Source: Allomuricauda sp. F6463D (GTDB lineage: Bacteria > Bacteroidota > Bacteroidia > Flavobacteriales > Flavobacteriaceae). Taken from it: 64,000 bases of DNA. Under the pieces are notes generated by a model. It saw only the letters and a list, made by a program, of their open reading frames with translations, made no database searches and was not told where the DNA came from. The stretch lies in assembly GCF_023015965.1 (NCBI RefSeq), contig NZ_JALKAN010000001.1, positions 372,001 to 436,000 of the forward strand, given 5' to 3'. The translations under genes were made by a program, and so were the position numbers. Positions 15,980 through 25,285 of this stretch are shown one piece after another. How positions within the stretch are numbered: position 1 is the stretch's first letter; the number at the start of each line of letters is the position of its first letter.

Positions 15980-17323
15980 TTATATCGTTAAATCAGCTTT
16001 GTTCTTCTGAATTTTTGTAAAATAAAAAAGGATAATATTACGTAATATGACCACAATGGTAGTTGCCATAGCAATTCCAAAAATACCAAATTGTTTTACA
16101 AATATGGTGTTCAATATTATGTTTAGTATGATACTAATAAATGAAACAATAGCCATATAGGAATTTTTATTGATGCTAGTTAAAAAATTAACCAATAACA
16201 TCCCGGTAATCTTAAAAGGGATATAAATTAATATTATCTTTTGTAATTGAGCGACCAAAGCTGAGTCTTCCGATGTGAATTCATTTCGTTCAAAAAACAA
16301 AGAGACAAAGAAATCCGAGGTGACAATTCCCGCAATGGCAATCACCGAACTCCCTAAGAATACGAATTTCAACATATAAAACAATTGTTTGAAAGCTCTT
16401 TTTTTGTCTTCCAATACGGATTTCGAAAAATACGGCAATAAGACCTTGTTTATTGCAATCACTATGATGCCGATGGCAAAAGCCGGTATTTTCAATGCGT
16501 AGTTAAGAGCAGCAATCGAACCAATTGCCAATTGCGCAGCAAAAAATTGATCCACGACACCATGTAAACCAGCAAAAGCACTTGACGTTATTTTTGCAGG
16601 AATCTGCTTGAACATGACACTTGCATTTTCACTTTTAAAATCAGGTCGGGATAATTTTATAAACCCTTTTCTCAAACAAAGGATAAGCAAATAACAAAAT
16701 TCAAATATAGAACCTATTAAAGTGCTTATGGCCAACAGCATGTCCCCTAAATAATCACTGAAGAAAAGTATAGATATAATAATAGCCAGTGCAACAAATA
16801 CTCCGCTGAAAGAAGAGTATGTATACTCATCGTTTATATTTAAAAGTGAATTTAAAATCGATGATAAACTCCAAAAATAGATACAGGGAAGAACAATGTA
16901 GAATTGTTTTTTCACTAAGTTATAGAAAAACGCTTCCTTACCTGGAAAAAAAGACTCGACATAAAAATCCGTGCCCAAAACAGCTATCAAAGCGAATAAA
17001 GTAGCGGCCGAGATGGAAGTAATAAAACCTAGCGATTGAAATGACCCTATGTTGTTTTTAACCGCTTTTGTCTCTGAAATGTAATTGGGTATAAAAACAG
17101 TATTAAACGATTCCAAAAATACATTTTGAATAAAACCAGGTATTAGAAAGGCTATAAAAAATGTGTCTAGAATTAATGATAAACCAAAATTTGAAGCAAC
17201 CAGAGTTTCTTTATAAAATCCCAGCCCCTTAATCAATAAGGTAATTACGGTTACTATTAATATATTACCAACAATCTTATTCTTTGTCAGCTCACGAAGT
17301 CTGTTCAATATCGAAGTATACAC
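15980..17323 (-). CDS. MurJ/Wzx-type lipid-linked oligosaccharide flippase
   Basis: A 447-residue polytopic membrane protein with at least twelve hydrophobic helices. The N-terminal KGLGFYKETLVASNFGLSLI and DTFFIAFLIPGFIQNVF segments follow the MurJ/MVF pattern, including the charged residues of helix 1. Being embedded in a polysaccharide operon, it probably flips undecaprenyl-linked repeat units across the inner membrane and not lipid II, although the sequence alone does not separate these functions. It is spaced by five bases on either side and is shorter than most MurJ proteins, lacking the last two helices. Confidence 0.87.
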   Translation of the reverse strand: MYTSILNRLRELTKNKIVGNILIVTVITLLIKGLGFYKETLVASNFGLSLILDTFFIAFLIPGFIQNVFLESFNTVFIPNYISETKAVKNNIGSFQSLGFITSISAATLFALIAVLGTDFYVESFFPGKEAFFYNLVKKQFYIVLPCIYFWSLSSILNSLLNINDEYTYSSFSGVFVALAIIISILFFSDYLGDMLLAISTLIGSIFEFCYLLILCLRKGFIKLSRPDFKSENASVMFKQIPAKITSSAFAGLHGVVDQFFAAQLAIGSIAALNYALKIPAFAIGIIVIAINKVLLPYFSKSVLEDKKRAFKQLFYMLKFVFLGSSVIAIAGIVTSDFFVSLFFERNEFTSEDSALVAQLQKIILIYIPFKITGMLLVNFLTSINKNSYMAIVSFISIILNIILNTIFVKQFGIFGIAMATTIVVILRNIILFYFTKIQKNKADLTI

Positions 17324-17327
17324 TAAT

Positions 17328-18437
17328 TTATGTATTGTTTAAACATTGGTCTATATGAAACGACCATTTGTTTGAAATATTAGATGCATCAAATTCAGAT
17401 ACCGTACTTTGGGCATTTTTTCCAAATGAAATCCGCAAATCCTTATCCGACATTAAAATGTTCAGTTTTTCCGTAAGAGCATTTGTGTCATTAACATTTA
17501 TCAAAAACCCATTTTTACCATTATTTATTAAATCTGATGGGCCGGTTGGACAGTCTGTTGAAACACATGCCAATCCAAAATGCATTGCTTCAATCAATGC
17601 ATTTGGAGATCCTTCAAAAAGTGAGCTGAATGCAAAAATTTTTGACTTTTGATAAACTTTCTGAATGTCCTTTACCTTTCCCAGTAGAAAAACTTTTTTT
17701 TTCAGTTTTAAATTTTCAATAAGTACTTCCAATTTCTTTTGTTCAACTCCTGCTCCGACAATATAAAGCTTCCAGTTCAAATTTTCTGAATTGGCGAATG
17801 CTTTGATTAGTATATGTTGTGCTTTTTGGGGATTAAGCCTACCAACATTTAAAATAATATTCTCTTTTGAGACACTGCATTCTTCATAACTTGGAGAGAT
17901 GATAAAATCTGATGAAATAGGATTTGGTATTATAGCGACTTTATTTTTATCAACTTTTTTTTCATAAAAGTTTTTAATATCCTCAGTTTGAACCACAATT
18001 AATTTAGCCAATGGGAACAACAGGTTTCTTAGTGTTCTCCACATTTTGGGTAAATAGTCTTTTTCAGGATTGTTCCTTTCGCTTACTATTACTGGTATGT
18101 TTAATAATTTTCCAGCAATAATAGTAAGTACATTGGCAGAGGTTATAAAACTTATCAATAAATCAATTTCATTTAGCGCAGCTATTTTTTTAATTTTTTT
18201 GATCAGTTTGTAATTATTCTTAATCGCATTTATTGTACTAACACTACTGTTTTTTTTATCAATACAATAGCATATTTTGACATCACTATGAATTTTGTAA
18301 AAAGGTGTGGTTTTAATCAAGCATATAATGTGAACGGAGTAGAACTCTACTAAAGTATTGCACAAGGTTGACACTACTCTTTCGGCACCACCCGAGCCTA
18401 AGGTGGGTATAACAAAAGCGATTTTGGGTTTATTCAT
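17328..18437 (-). CDS. Glycosyltransferase family 4
   Basis: A 369-residue GT-B enzyme, first gene of the long minus-strand run that ends at 6234. It opens KIAFVIPTLGSGGAERVVSTL and has a donor-binding half with NVGRLNPQKAQHILIKAF and FSSLFEGSPNALIEAMHFGLA, containing the EX7E motif. The TGPSDLINNGKNGFLI block links it to the paralogue at 12804. It would extend the lipid-linked repeat unit on the cytoplasmic side. The operon promoter should lie in the 380-base gap upstream of its start at 18437. Confidence 0.92.
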   Translation of the reverse strand: MNKPKIAFVIPTLGSGGAERVVSTLCNTLVEFYSVHIICLIKTTPFYKIHSDVKICYCIDKKNSSVSTINAIKNNYKLIKKIKKIAALNEIDLLISFITSANVLTIIAGKLLNIPVIVSERNNPEKDYLPKMWRTLRNLLFPLAKLIVVQTEDIKNFYEKKVDKNKVAIIPNPISSDFIISPSYEECSVSKENIILNVGRLNPQKAQHILIKAFANSENLNWKLYIVGAGVEQKKLEVLIENLKLKKKVFLLGKVKDIQKVYQKSKIFAFSSLFEGSPNALIEAMHFGLACVSTDCPTGPSDLINNGKNGFLINVNDTNALTEKLNILMSDKDLRISFGKNAQSTVSEFDASNISNKWSFHIDQCLNNT

Positions 18438-18816
18438 TTATTGGATATACTATTTTCACTCTGCAATATGGCTTAAATACCATTGGTGTTCAAAAATTTC
18501 ATATGAACGGTTTAAATTATCGATATACTATCCGTAGAAGTTATGTGAGACATTAATTTTATGTATTGGGCTAAATGAGTAGAATTTATTTAACCAACCT
18601 CCTTTAACCTTCTTTTCTCAAATTTTACTTGAAATCTAATGTTTGACTCTTTACAATAAGTTAATAAATCCTTATTGCACAAACTTACTTGTTAAAACTG
18701 ATTTTTCTGTTCACAGGAAAAATGTGTTTAAGGCAATATAAAATAAGTGATGTTTTTCGGCAACCGGCAACCTATTACCATTATTCCTTAACTTTTTCTA
18801 AAAAATGCTGGATATT
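18438..18816. other. Intergenic region upstream of the glycosyltransferase run
   Basis: No gene is seen. The stretch is AT-rich and separates the secreted lyase gene from the downstream minus-strand operon. It contains a short GGTTGCCGGTTGCCG tandem on the minus strand near 18765-18780. The promoter of the 12-kb glycosyltransferase operon is expected here but I cannot place it reliably. Confidence 0.5.
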
Positions 18817-20583
18817 TTAATTTGTATCTTTAGCCATATAATGAAGAAACTCCTCAAGGTTAGTATACCCATCTCCATCATGATCGCCATTATGGTCTAA
18901 AGAACCTATTGTACCATTAATATTCCATTCCCAACTATCTTCAATACCATCATTGTCCGTATCTGTGTAAGGAGTACTGTTTGATAAGAATGGTAAACCT
19001 GTGGTGTCAGTTTCGTTGTATACAAATCCGCCAGAATTTCCATTTTTAAAGTCTTCAATCATATTTTGATCTAAACTATCGACCCCACTAAGTCCAGATC
19101 TTGCTCCTACATTGTACAAGACAATGTTTTCTACATCTGAAGAAGGTAATACTTTATAGCTATTATTTAAAATCTTCGAATTCGAAATGTAACCATTAAA
19201 CCTATTATGAACCGTTGCGGCATTTCCATTCCAAACATTGTCATCATGGTATAATAGTGTACCTGATGGATCTGTAATACCATTAGGAGGGCAATTAGAT
19301 GACGAACAATTCTCCATTCTAATAGTTTCTAAATATTGAGTTCGATGACCATCATAAAACAAATTTCCAGCGATATCCATTTGGTTTCCTCCAGCGACTC
19401 CTCTTACAGCTGTGGAATAACCATAAACAATATTGTTTAACATTTCAAATGATACGTTGGGCGCTGTGGTACATTCAATACTACGTTCCGGAGTATTGGC
19501 GAAATAATTTTGAATAACCGAAACATTATTGATGTTCTGACCCCAAAGAATCATATTATAACCTTTGAAGCCTTCACTGATGATAGAATTCTGAACAGTT
19601 ACATTCTTTACCGAAACATTTCCGCTTTTTCCTGTTTCGATGGCGAAGTTTTCATCTTGCCCCCAGCTTATTGAACAATGGTCTATTATATAGTTTTCCC
19701 AAGAGCCATAGTTTGATTGGCTTTGAATTCTAAAGGTATCATTATCGTCAGCAAGCCTATCACCTCCTCTAAATCTAATGTGACGGATAATGTAATTTTC
19801 ACCCATAAGATAAAAACCTGCGCCATGAAGAGCAATACCATCACCGGGAGCTGTTTCTCCTGCTATTGTAATATTACTTGAATAAACATATATATTACTG
19901 TTCAATTCTATCGTGCCACCTACCCTAAAAATAATGGTTCTATTTCCTGATGACAACCCTTTTCTTAGGCTACCCACACCACTATCATTCAAGTTTGTCA
20001 CGAAATAAACAGAGCCTCCACGTCCACCAGTTGTATACTTTCCGCCACCTTCTGCAGAGGGAAATGCTTTTAATTCTCCTATATCCTTGACCGAATCAGT
20101 ATCAGAGTATTGGGTGTTCACAACAACGGTCGCCACTTTCTCTTCTGTTTGTCCATTACCGGTGATTTTAACCGTATAGGTAAACGTATCTGTAACAACT
20201 TCTCCACTAGCCTTATTTTCATCTAAGATGGGAGTGTAGGAGAGCACATTGTTTTCATTAATTGTAAGTTCGCCATTTTGTGGTGCAGTGGTCTGTATAA
20301 TATCAACTACTACGTTCTCGGGAATATTGTCGTTCTTTAATACTTCCAGAAGGAAGGCTGTATTTACGGCATTCATGGTATACTCATCATCTACAAGTTG
20401 AAATCCAGTAGAGTTTACTTCGGTTTCTTCATTAATGATCTGTTCTTCAACAGCTTCTGCAAATAAATCACTGTCCTTGCTACATGAAAGGACTAGAATT
20501 AAATATAACAATAACATAACAAGCTTATGTAGAATGGTTGTGTGAGGCGCCATTAAACAAGAAGTAAAGGGGTTAATACTCAT
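18817..20583 (-). CDS. Secreted lipoprotein with Ig-like domain and PL1-type pectate-lyase-like beta-helix
   Basis: A lipoprotein signal ends in the lipobox VLSC, so it is exported and lipid-anchored. Next comes an Ig-like module with the VLKNDNIPENV pattern, then a right-handed beta-helix beginning AFPSAEGGGKYTTGGRGG and VYFVTNLNDSGVGSLRKGL, the opening of the polysaccharide lyase family 1 group in Bacteroidota. The IIRHIRFRGGD and IIDHCSISWGQDENF blocks carry the expected acidic calcium ligands. The C-terminus has two DTDNDGIEDSWE-like calcium loops. The start is uncertain (20658, 20583 or 20553). It probably cleaves a uronic-acid polymer; beside UDP-uronate genes it may trim the locus's own product. 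Confidence 0.85.
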   Translation of the reverse strand: MSINPFTSCLMAPHTTILHKLVMLLLYLILVLSCSKDSDLFAEAVEEQIINEETEVNSTGFQLVDDEYTMNAVNTAFLLEVLKNDNIPENVVVDIIQTTAPQNGELTINENNVLSYTPILDENKASGEVVTDTFTYTVKITGNGQTEEKVATVVVNTQYSDTDSVKDIGELKAFPSAEGGGKYTTGGRGGSVYFVTNLNDSGVGSLRKGLSSGNRTIIFRVGGTIELNSNIYVYSSNITIAGETAPGDGIALHGAGFYLMGENYIIRHIRFRGGDRLADDNDTFRIQSQSNYGSWENYIIDHCSISWGQDENFAIETGKSGNVSVKNVTVQNSIISEGFKGYNMILWGQNINNVSVIQNYFANTPERSIECTTAPNVSFEMLNNIVYGYSTAVRGVAGGNQMDIAGNLFYDGHRTQYLETIRMENCSSSNCPPNGITDPSGTLLYHDDNVWNGNAATVHNRFNGYISNSKILNNSYKVLPSSDVENIVLYNVGARSGLSGVDSLDQNMIEDFKNGNSGGFVYNETDTTGLPFLSNSTPYTDTDNDGIEDSWEWNINGTIGSLDHNGDHDGDGYTNLEEFLHYMAKDTN

Positions 20584-20658
20584 TTCGATTTGGGAAACTA
20601 AAATACTACTCTTCTTCATAAAATCGGTAAAACACTGTTTTTTTTCGATGAAATACAT

Positions 20659-21062
20659 GTAATTGATAGATTTACATACGCCTAAGGTTAATTTTTGGAT
20701 GTCAATCGATTTTTTAATCGATGAACTACACTGATTTTTAACATTCTAAGAAGGTGCATAAATGATTTTTATGCAATTCATAGGAAGACGGATTTTATTA
20801 AGACTATGAAGTCTGATACAATATTGAATTTTTGATAACAGATATCGATTATCGAAAGAATTTTAAGAATACGAAATTCAATATGTGTCCTCAAAGAAAA
20901 ATCTTGCCAATAATTGGGAGTATTTCAGCAAAACCTAGGGTAGTATATATTCAGGAAATCCAGTACTATGCCATAATCAGAATTCATTTAAAAACGTGAA
21001 AGTTAAAAACGACTCAGGTTTGGCGGATTTAGGATTGGCACCTTTAATAAAATATTGGTTGT
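20659..21062. other. Intergenic region between lyase gene and ugd operon terminator
   Basis: No gene is supported. An inverted repeat ATCGATT-TTTT-AATCGAT lies at 20705-20722, about 120 bases upstream of the preferred lyase start and about 50 upstream of the longest frame. It could be an operator or small hairpin. The rest is AT-rich without recognisable features up to the terminator at 21063-21094. Confidence 0.45.
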
Positions 21063-21094
21063 AAAAAAAATGGGCCAAGATTAATCTTGGCCCA
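21063..21094 (-). terminator. Rho-independent terminator of the ugd operon
   Basis: A perfect 24-base palindrome at 21071-21094 (TGGGCCAAGATT and its inverse) is followed on the minus strand by eight T (21070-21063). It sits 28 bases after the ugd stop codon at 21122. Confidence 0.9.
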
Positions 21095-21121
21095 AACTGA
21101 AATTATATTGTATGAATAGAA

Positions 21122-22453
21122 CTACGTTCTTTTTCCAATCTGAAAGTATTCGATTCCCATGGAACCTAACTTTTCATTATCATACTGGTTTCTTCCATCA
21201 AAAATTACTGGGGACTTCAACAATTTTTTTAATTCGTCAAAATCGGGAGCCCTAAACTCTTTCCATTCCGTGAGCAAAATCATGGTGTCTGCGCCTTCAA
21301 GTGCCGAGTATTTTGAGGTGAAATAGGTGATATTTGGTACATCCTTAAGGTAAAAATGTTGTGCTTCGTCCATGGCTTTTGGATCATAGGCATTTATTTT
21401 CGCACCTCTTTTTGTTAATTCCTTAATAATATAGATTGCCGGGGCTTCTCGCATATCATCTGTTCCAGGTTTAAATGAAAGACCCCACACGGCAAACGTC
21501 ATACCTTTGAGGTCTTCTCCATATCTATCGGTAACCTTTTTTGCAATGACGAACTTTTGACGGTCATTTACATCCTCTACGGCCTTGATAAGCTCGGGTG
21601 TATATCCGTGTTCCTCGGCAGTTCTTTTAAGTGCTTTCACGTCTTTTGGAAAGCAAGACCCTCCATAACCGCTACCGGGATATATAAAGCTATAGCCTAT
21701 TCGACTATCTGAACCGATTCCGATTCTTACCTTGTTTACATCGGCGTCCACAAGTTCACAGATATTGGCTATTTCGTTCATAAAGGAAATCTTTGTTGCC
21801 AACATGGCATTGGCCACATATTTGGTCATCTCAGCAGACCTTACATCCATAGTGATCAATCTATCCATACTGCTCCTAAAAAAGGGAGAGTACAGGGAAC
21901 GCATTATTTTGGTGGCATGTTCATCATCGGAACCGACAACAACTCTGTCGGGTTTCAAAAAATCGTTTATAGCATCACCTTCCTTCAAAAACTCTGGATT
22001 CGAAACCACATGGAATTCTATGTCAGCATTTCTTTTCTTGAGTTCATTTTTGATGGTTTCCCGAACCTTGTCCGCCGTTCCAACGGGCACTGTGGATTTA
22101 TCCACGACAATAAGAGGAGTGGTCATATGCTCACCAATCTCTTTGGCAACTTGTAAAACATATTTAAGGTCTGCGGATCCGTCTTCGCCCATTGGGGTGC
22201 CCACTGCTATAAAGGCAACATCGCACTGGTTCAAATTGTCCTTAAGACTTGTGCTGAAAAGAAGGGTGCTGTTATCAATATTTCTTTTGATCATTGGTTC
22301 CAAACCAGGCTCATAAATGGGAATGACACCCTTTTTTAGTCCCTTTATCTTATTTTCATCAACATCAATGCACGTGACGGTATTACCCATTTCGGCAAAA
22401 CAGGTACCACTCACAAGGCCTACATATCCGGTTCCGATTACTGTTAAATTCAT
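21122..22453 (-). CDS. ugd: UDP-glucose 6-dehydrogenase
   Basis: Oxidises UDP-glucose to UDP-glucuronate with two NAD. The N-terminal MNLTVIGTGYVGLVSGTCFAE is the Rossmann motif, and YPGSGYGGSCFPKDVKAL (about residue 256) holds the catalytic cysteine. The C-terminal domain has AVWGLSFKPGTDDMREAP. At 443 residues it has the normal length. It lies 87 bases after the UDP-glucuronate epimerase gene on the same strand, with a strong terminator after it. It supplies the uronic acid that the neighbouring epimerase, ligases and lyase suggest is part of the polymer. Confidence 0.95.
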   Translation of the reverse strand: MNLTVIGTGYVGLVSGTCFAEMGNTVTCIDVDENKIKGLKKGVIPIYEPGLEPMIKRNIDNSTLLFSTSLKDNLNQCDVAFIAVGTPMGEDGSADLKYVLQVAKEIGEHMTTPLIVVDKSTVPVGTADKVRETIKNELKKRNADIEFHVVSNPEFLKEGDAINDFLKPDRVVVGSDDEHATKIMRSLYSPFFRSSMDRLITMDVRSAEMTKYVANAMLATKISFMNEIANICELVDADVNKVRIGIGSDSRIGYSFIYPGSGYGGSCFPKDVKALKRTAEEHGYTPELIKAVEDVNDRQKFVIAKKVTDRYGEDLKGMTFAVWGLSFKPGTDDMREAPAIYIIKELTKRGAKINAYDPKAMDEAQHFYLKDVPNITYFTSKYSALEGADTMILLTEWKEFRAPDFDELKKLLKSPVIFDGRNQYDNEKLGSMGIEYFQIGKRT

Positions 22454-22540
22454 GCTTAAATTTAGTTTAAAAAGTGTTTTTAAAGGTTTTGTATGAACGC
22501 GTGATATAAGTTTTCATATCATAGGTTTATGATAATATCC

Positions 22541-23566
22541 TTATACGTTGTAAAATTCTTTGTACCACGTCACAAATTTATCGATTCCTTCATCTATAGG
22601 AGTATTTGGCCTATAATCGTAATCTTTGATCAACTCATCTACGTTGGCCCAAGTTCTTTCTACATCACCTGGTTGCATAGGTAGGTTGTTCCTAATTGCT
22701 TTAAGGTCAAGGCTACTTTCTATTTGTTGAATAAAATCCAAAAGCTTAACTGATTTATTGTTCCCAATATTGTACAGTTTATAAAGTTCTTTGTTTTTTT
22801 TGCGTTCTGAGCTATCTTTTTCAATTATTCTTACAATACCTTCGGTAATATCGTCAATATATGTGAAATCCCTTTCCAGTGCTCCATGATTGAACACCTT
22901 GATTGGTTCGCCGTTCAAAATTGCTTTTGTAAATAGGAACAGTGCCATGTCTGGTCTTCCCCATGGTCCATACACGGTGAAAAAACGGAGCCCAGTGGTG
23001 CTAAATCCATAAAGATGGCTATATGTGTGCGCCATTAACTCGTTGCTCTTCTTGGAAGCAGCATACAGGCTTACCGGGTGGTCCACGGAATCTGTGGTCT
23101 CAAATGGTATTTTTTTGTTTAGACCGTAAACACTAGAACTACTGGCATATACCAAGTGTTTTACATTATTGTGTCGGCATCCTTCCAATATATTTAAAAA
23201 ACCTACAATATTACTGTCCACATAAGCTTCTGGGTTTTCAAGACTATATCTTACACCCGCTTGTGCTGCAAGATTACAAACAATATCAAATCTTTCCCGT
23301 TTAAACAATTCAGATAAATTGTCCCGATCAGTAAGGTCCATACGGACAAAATGAAATTTAGGATTCTTGCTACTTTGGGTCAGTAATCTGTCTTTTGAGG
23401 CATCTTCTTTATCAATGCCAAGGACATCCAATCTAGCATACTTGAGATTTGTGTCGTAATAATCATTTATATTATCTAAACCTATTACATTGTGCCCTAG
23501 GTCGATTAACTTTTTTGATACGTGGAATCCAATAAAACCAGCGGCGCCAGTGACCAGAATTTTCAT
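22541..23566 (-). CDS. UDP-glucuronate 4-epimerase-like NAD-dependent epimerase
   Basis: An extended SDR of 341 residues. VTGAAGFIGFHVSKKL is the NAD-binding motif, HLAAQ-like NLAAQAGVRYS follows, and the catalytic Tyr and Lys lie in SLYAASKKSNELMAHTY. LDNINDYYDTNLKYARL and GRPDMALFLFTKAI are typical of UDP-glucuronate 4-epimerases (GlaI/CapI type), which make UDP-galacturonate. Placement directly before ugd on the same strand supports this function. A perfect 13-base inverted repeat lies 46 bases upstream of the start. Confidence 0.9.
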   Translation of the reverse strand: MKILVTGAAGFIGFHVSKKLIDLGHNVIGLDNINDYYDTNLKYARLDVLGIDKEDASKDRLLTQSSKNPKFHFVRMDLTDRDNLSELFKRERFDIVCNLAAQAGVRYSLENPEAYVDSNIVGFLNILEGCRHNNVKHLVYASSSSVYGLNKKIPFETTDSVDHPVSLYAASKKSNELMAHTYSHLYGFSTTGLRFFTVYGPWGRPDMALFLFTKAILNGEPIKVFNHGALERDFTYIDDITEGIVRIIEKDSSERKKNKELYKLYNIGNNKSVKLLDFIQQIESSLDLKAIRNNLPMQPGDVERTWANVDELIKDYDYRPNTPIDEGIDKFVTWYKEFYNV

Positions 23567-23967
23567 TTTAATGTGTATAGTTAGTGTTTGTCTTTGATTG
23601 GCAAAAAAGAATAATAAGAAAAAATTTAAACTTTTTTCTTATTATAAATTTCGTATAATTATTTCAACAAAGATGGTAAAAAGGAAGGTGGGGCACAAGA
23701 AGACAAGTTTATTTGCTAAAAACTTCGATTAAGGTCAAAAGTGTTTGTATAATAAGAAGTTTAAATGGGTTAGCTTAGAAAACCTACTTTATCAGATAAA
23801 CATTTATATAGATTCGCATGAAATTGATATAATATTAATTTTATGATTAATCAACTATCACATAAATTTCCATTGTGAACCGTGTATTTCTTGTTGTATT
23901 GTAAATATTGATAGAAGAAATGCGAATTTTATTCTAACATGTATCTTTCAGGCCAAATTCACCAACT
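23567..23967. other. Intergenic region between divergent epimerase and acyltransferase remnant
   Basis: No gene is seen. It contains the inverted repeat at 23612-23644 and is otherwise very AT-rich. Divergent promoters are expected here. Confidence 0.5.
23612..23644. repeat. Perfect 13-base inverted repeat upstream of the epimerase gene
   Basis: TAATAAGAAAAAA at 23612-23624 pairs with TTTTTTCTTATTA at 23632-23644 across a seven-base loop. It could be a hairpin in the epimerase leader, a bidirectional AT-rich terminator or an operator. Confidence 0.7.
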
Positions 23968-24905
23968 ATGAAAGAAAGAATAGGGTATTATGACACTTTT
24001 AGGGGAGTGGCTATTACTGCTGTAGTTGCGATTCACTCAGATTTTATTGGATATACATTTGATGATAAAAGTTTATTTTTCAACATTACCTTAATATGGA
24101 GGCAAATGATGAATTTTGCAGTTCCTATGTTTATTGCCATTTCTGGATTCTTTTTAGTGAACAAAAAACGGATACCTTGAATGAATACTTCTTTTTTATT
24201 AAAAAACAAATTCCTAGGGTTTAATACCTTATTTAATATGGAGCATTTTATATCTTGGTATAATGTATAGTAATGGAGCTTCTATCATGGAGTTAGTCAA
24301 AAGGTTATTCATCTTTAGACCAACTACTCCATTTTACTTCATTTTACTAATTATGGAATTCTATATATTGTTGCCGTATATTCAGAAACTGGCAAATAAA
24401 AAAAGATTGATCTTATCAGGTATTATTAGTTTGTGGGTTGTTTGGGTGTTTTTTGTTTTAGGAATGTATATTAGGAACCATAAAGTTAGGATTAGTAATG
24501 CTAAATTAGTGACTTTTACATTTTTAGGTCTTTTTCTTTCTGTTGCGGAAACATACTTTTTTATTTTGGAATTATGGTAATGTGACGGATAATGTAAAGG
24601 CACTAAAGTTGAGCTCTTTTATCTATTCAATATTTTTGATAATAACATTATTTAATAATAAAAAGGAAGCTATTCCAAAATTTTTGGCTTTTGTAGGTCA
24701 AATATCTTTCGGAATATTTTTGTCACATATGTTATTTATCGGTCTTATTCGGGATTTCATTACGAATTATGTTAGTTTTTTGGAGCAGAATGCTATTATG
24801 TATCAATTTACACTGATTTTAAGCACATTGATTCTGAGTACATTGTTTGCAATATTTGTTAGAAATTTGCATAAACAAACTGCTTTAAAATATTTAGGTC
24901 AGTAA
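23968..24905 (+). pseudogene. Acyltransferase 3 family membrane protein, broken by three frameshifts
   Basis: Three consecutive frames encode one OafA/WecH-like acyltransferase. It opens MKERIGYYDTFRGVAITAVVAI with the R-G motif of the family, followed by many hydrophobic helices. Shifts fall in homopolymers: A6 at 24163-24168 (one A short), T3 at 24220-24222 (one T short) and T6 at 24557-24562 (one T extra). Correcting them gives 939 bases, exactly 313 codons, near full family length, and restores blocks such as IPRVLIPYLIWS and WNYGNVTDNVKAL. The intact protein would O-acylate a sugar of the polymer. A cluster of sequencing errors is the alternative explanation. Confidence 0.85.
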
Positions 24906-25285
24906 TTCTTTAATTTTAAAAATACTTACTTCGGTTTGTAGGATAGTGAGGGCAATCTTTGTCACCTTGTCAGGATAGCTTCATAAAAAGCTACCGTTTT
25001 AGAATGATACTTATTCGCTAGCATAACTCTATGTTTGAACTGTCTGTTTTAACGGGAAGAAATTGGGTGAGATTCTTACATTGTAAAAGTATTGATATTT
25101 TGCGTTGTAAATGGGTTAATGTACATACCCTTTCCTTCAACTTTTGTTTAAATCAAACACTTAATCGATTATTTTTTGTCTTCGGCGAATAGTCGAATGA
25201 ATTGACTCAACAGCTGAATTTTCCTATTACTTTTACTGTTGAGAAATAAAATTCTCACCCTACTTATATCAACCCAAAACTGATA
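24906..25285. other. Intergenic region upstream of the aminotransferase-export operon
   Basis: No gene is seen. It should contain the promoter for the long plus-strand operon starting at 25286. An 8-base inverted repeat flanks 22 bases at 25206-25243, just before the first gene. No convincing -33/-7 pair was found. Confidence 0.5.
25206..25243. repeat. Inverted repeat CTCAACAG...CTGTTGAG before the aminotransferase gene
   Basis: CTCAACAG (25206-25213) and CTGTTGAG (25236-25243) are perfect inverted copies separated by 22 bases, ending 42 bases before the ATG. It could be a leader hairpin or a dimeric operator. Confidence 0.5.

Noticed and set aside
6234-18437. Three SGGAE-type glycosyltransferases and two TupA-like genes considered as a recent tandem duplication
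   Set aside because: The paralogues are well diverged throughout their length, so this is old family expansion or assembly and not a recent repeat.
18817-20658. Secreted lyase as part of a polysaccharide utilisation locus
   Set aside because: No SusC, SusD, sulfatase or other uptake genes are adjacent. The neighbours are biosynthetic.
20705-20722. ATCGATT-TTTT-AATCGAT hairpin as a terminator
   Set aside because: It is AT-rich, has no T run following it and lies upstream, not downstream, of genes. It is recorded only as a possible operator.
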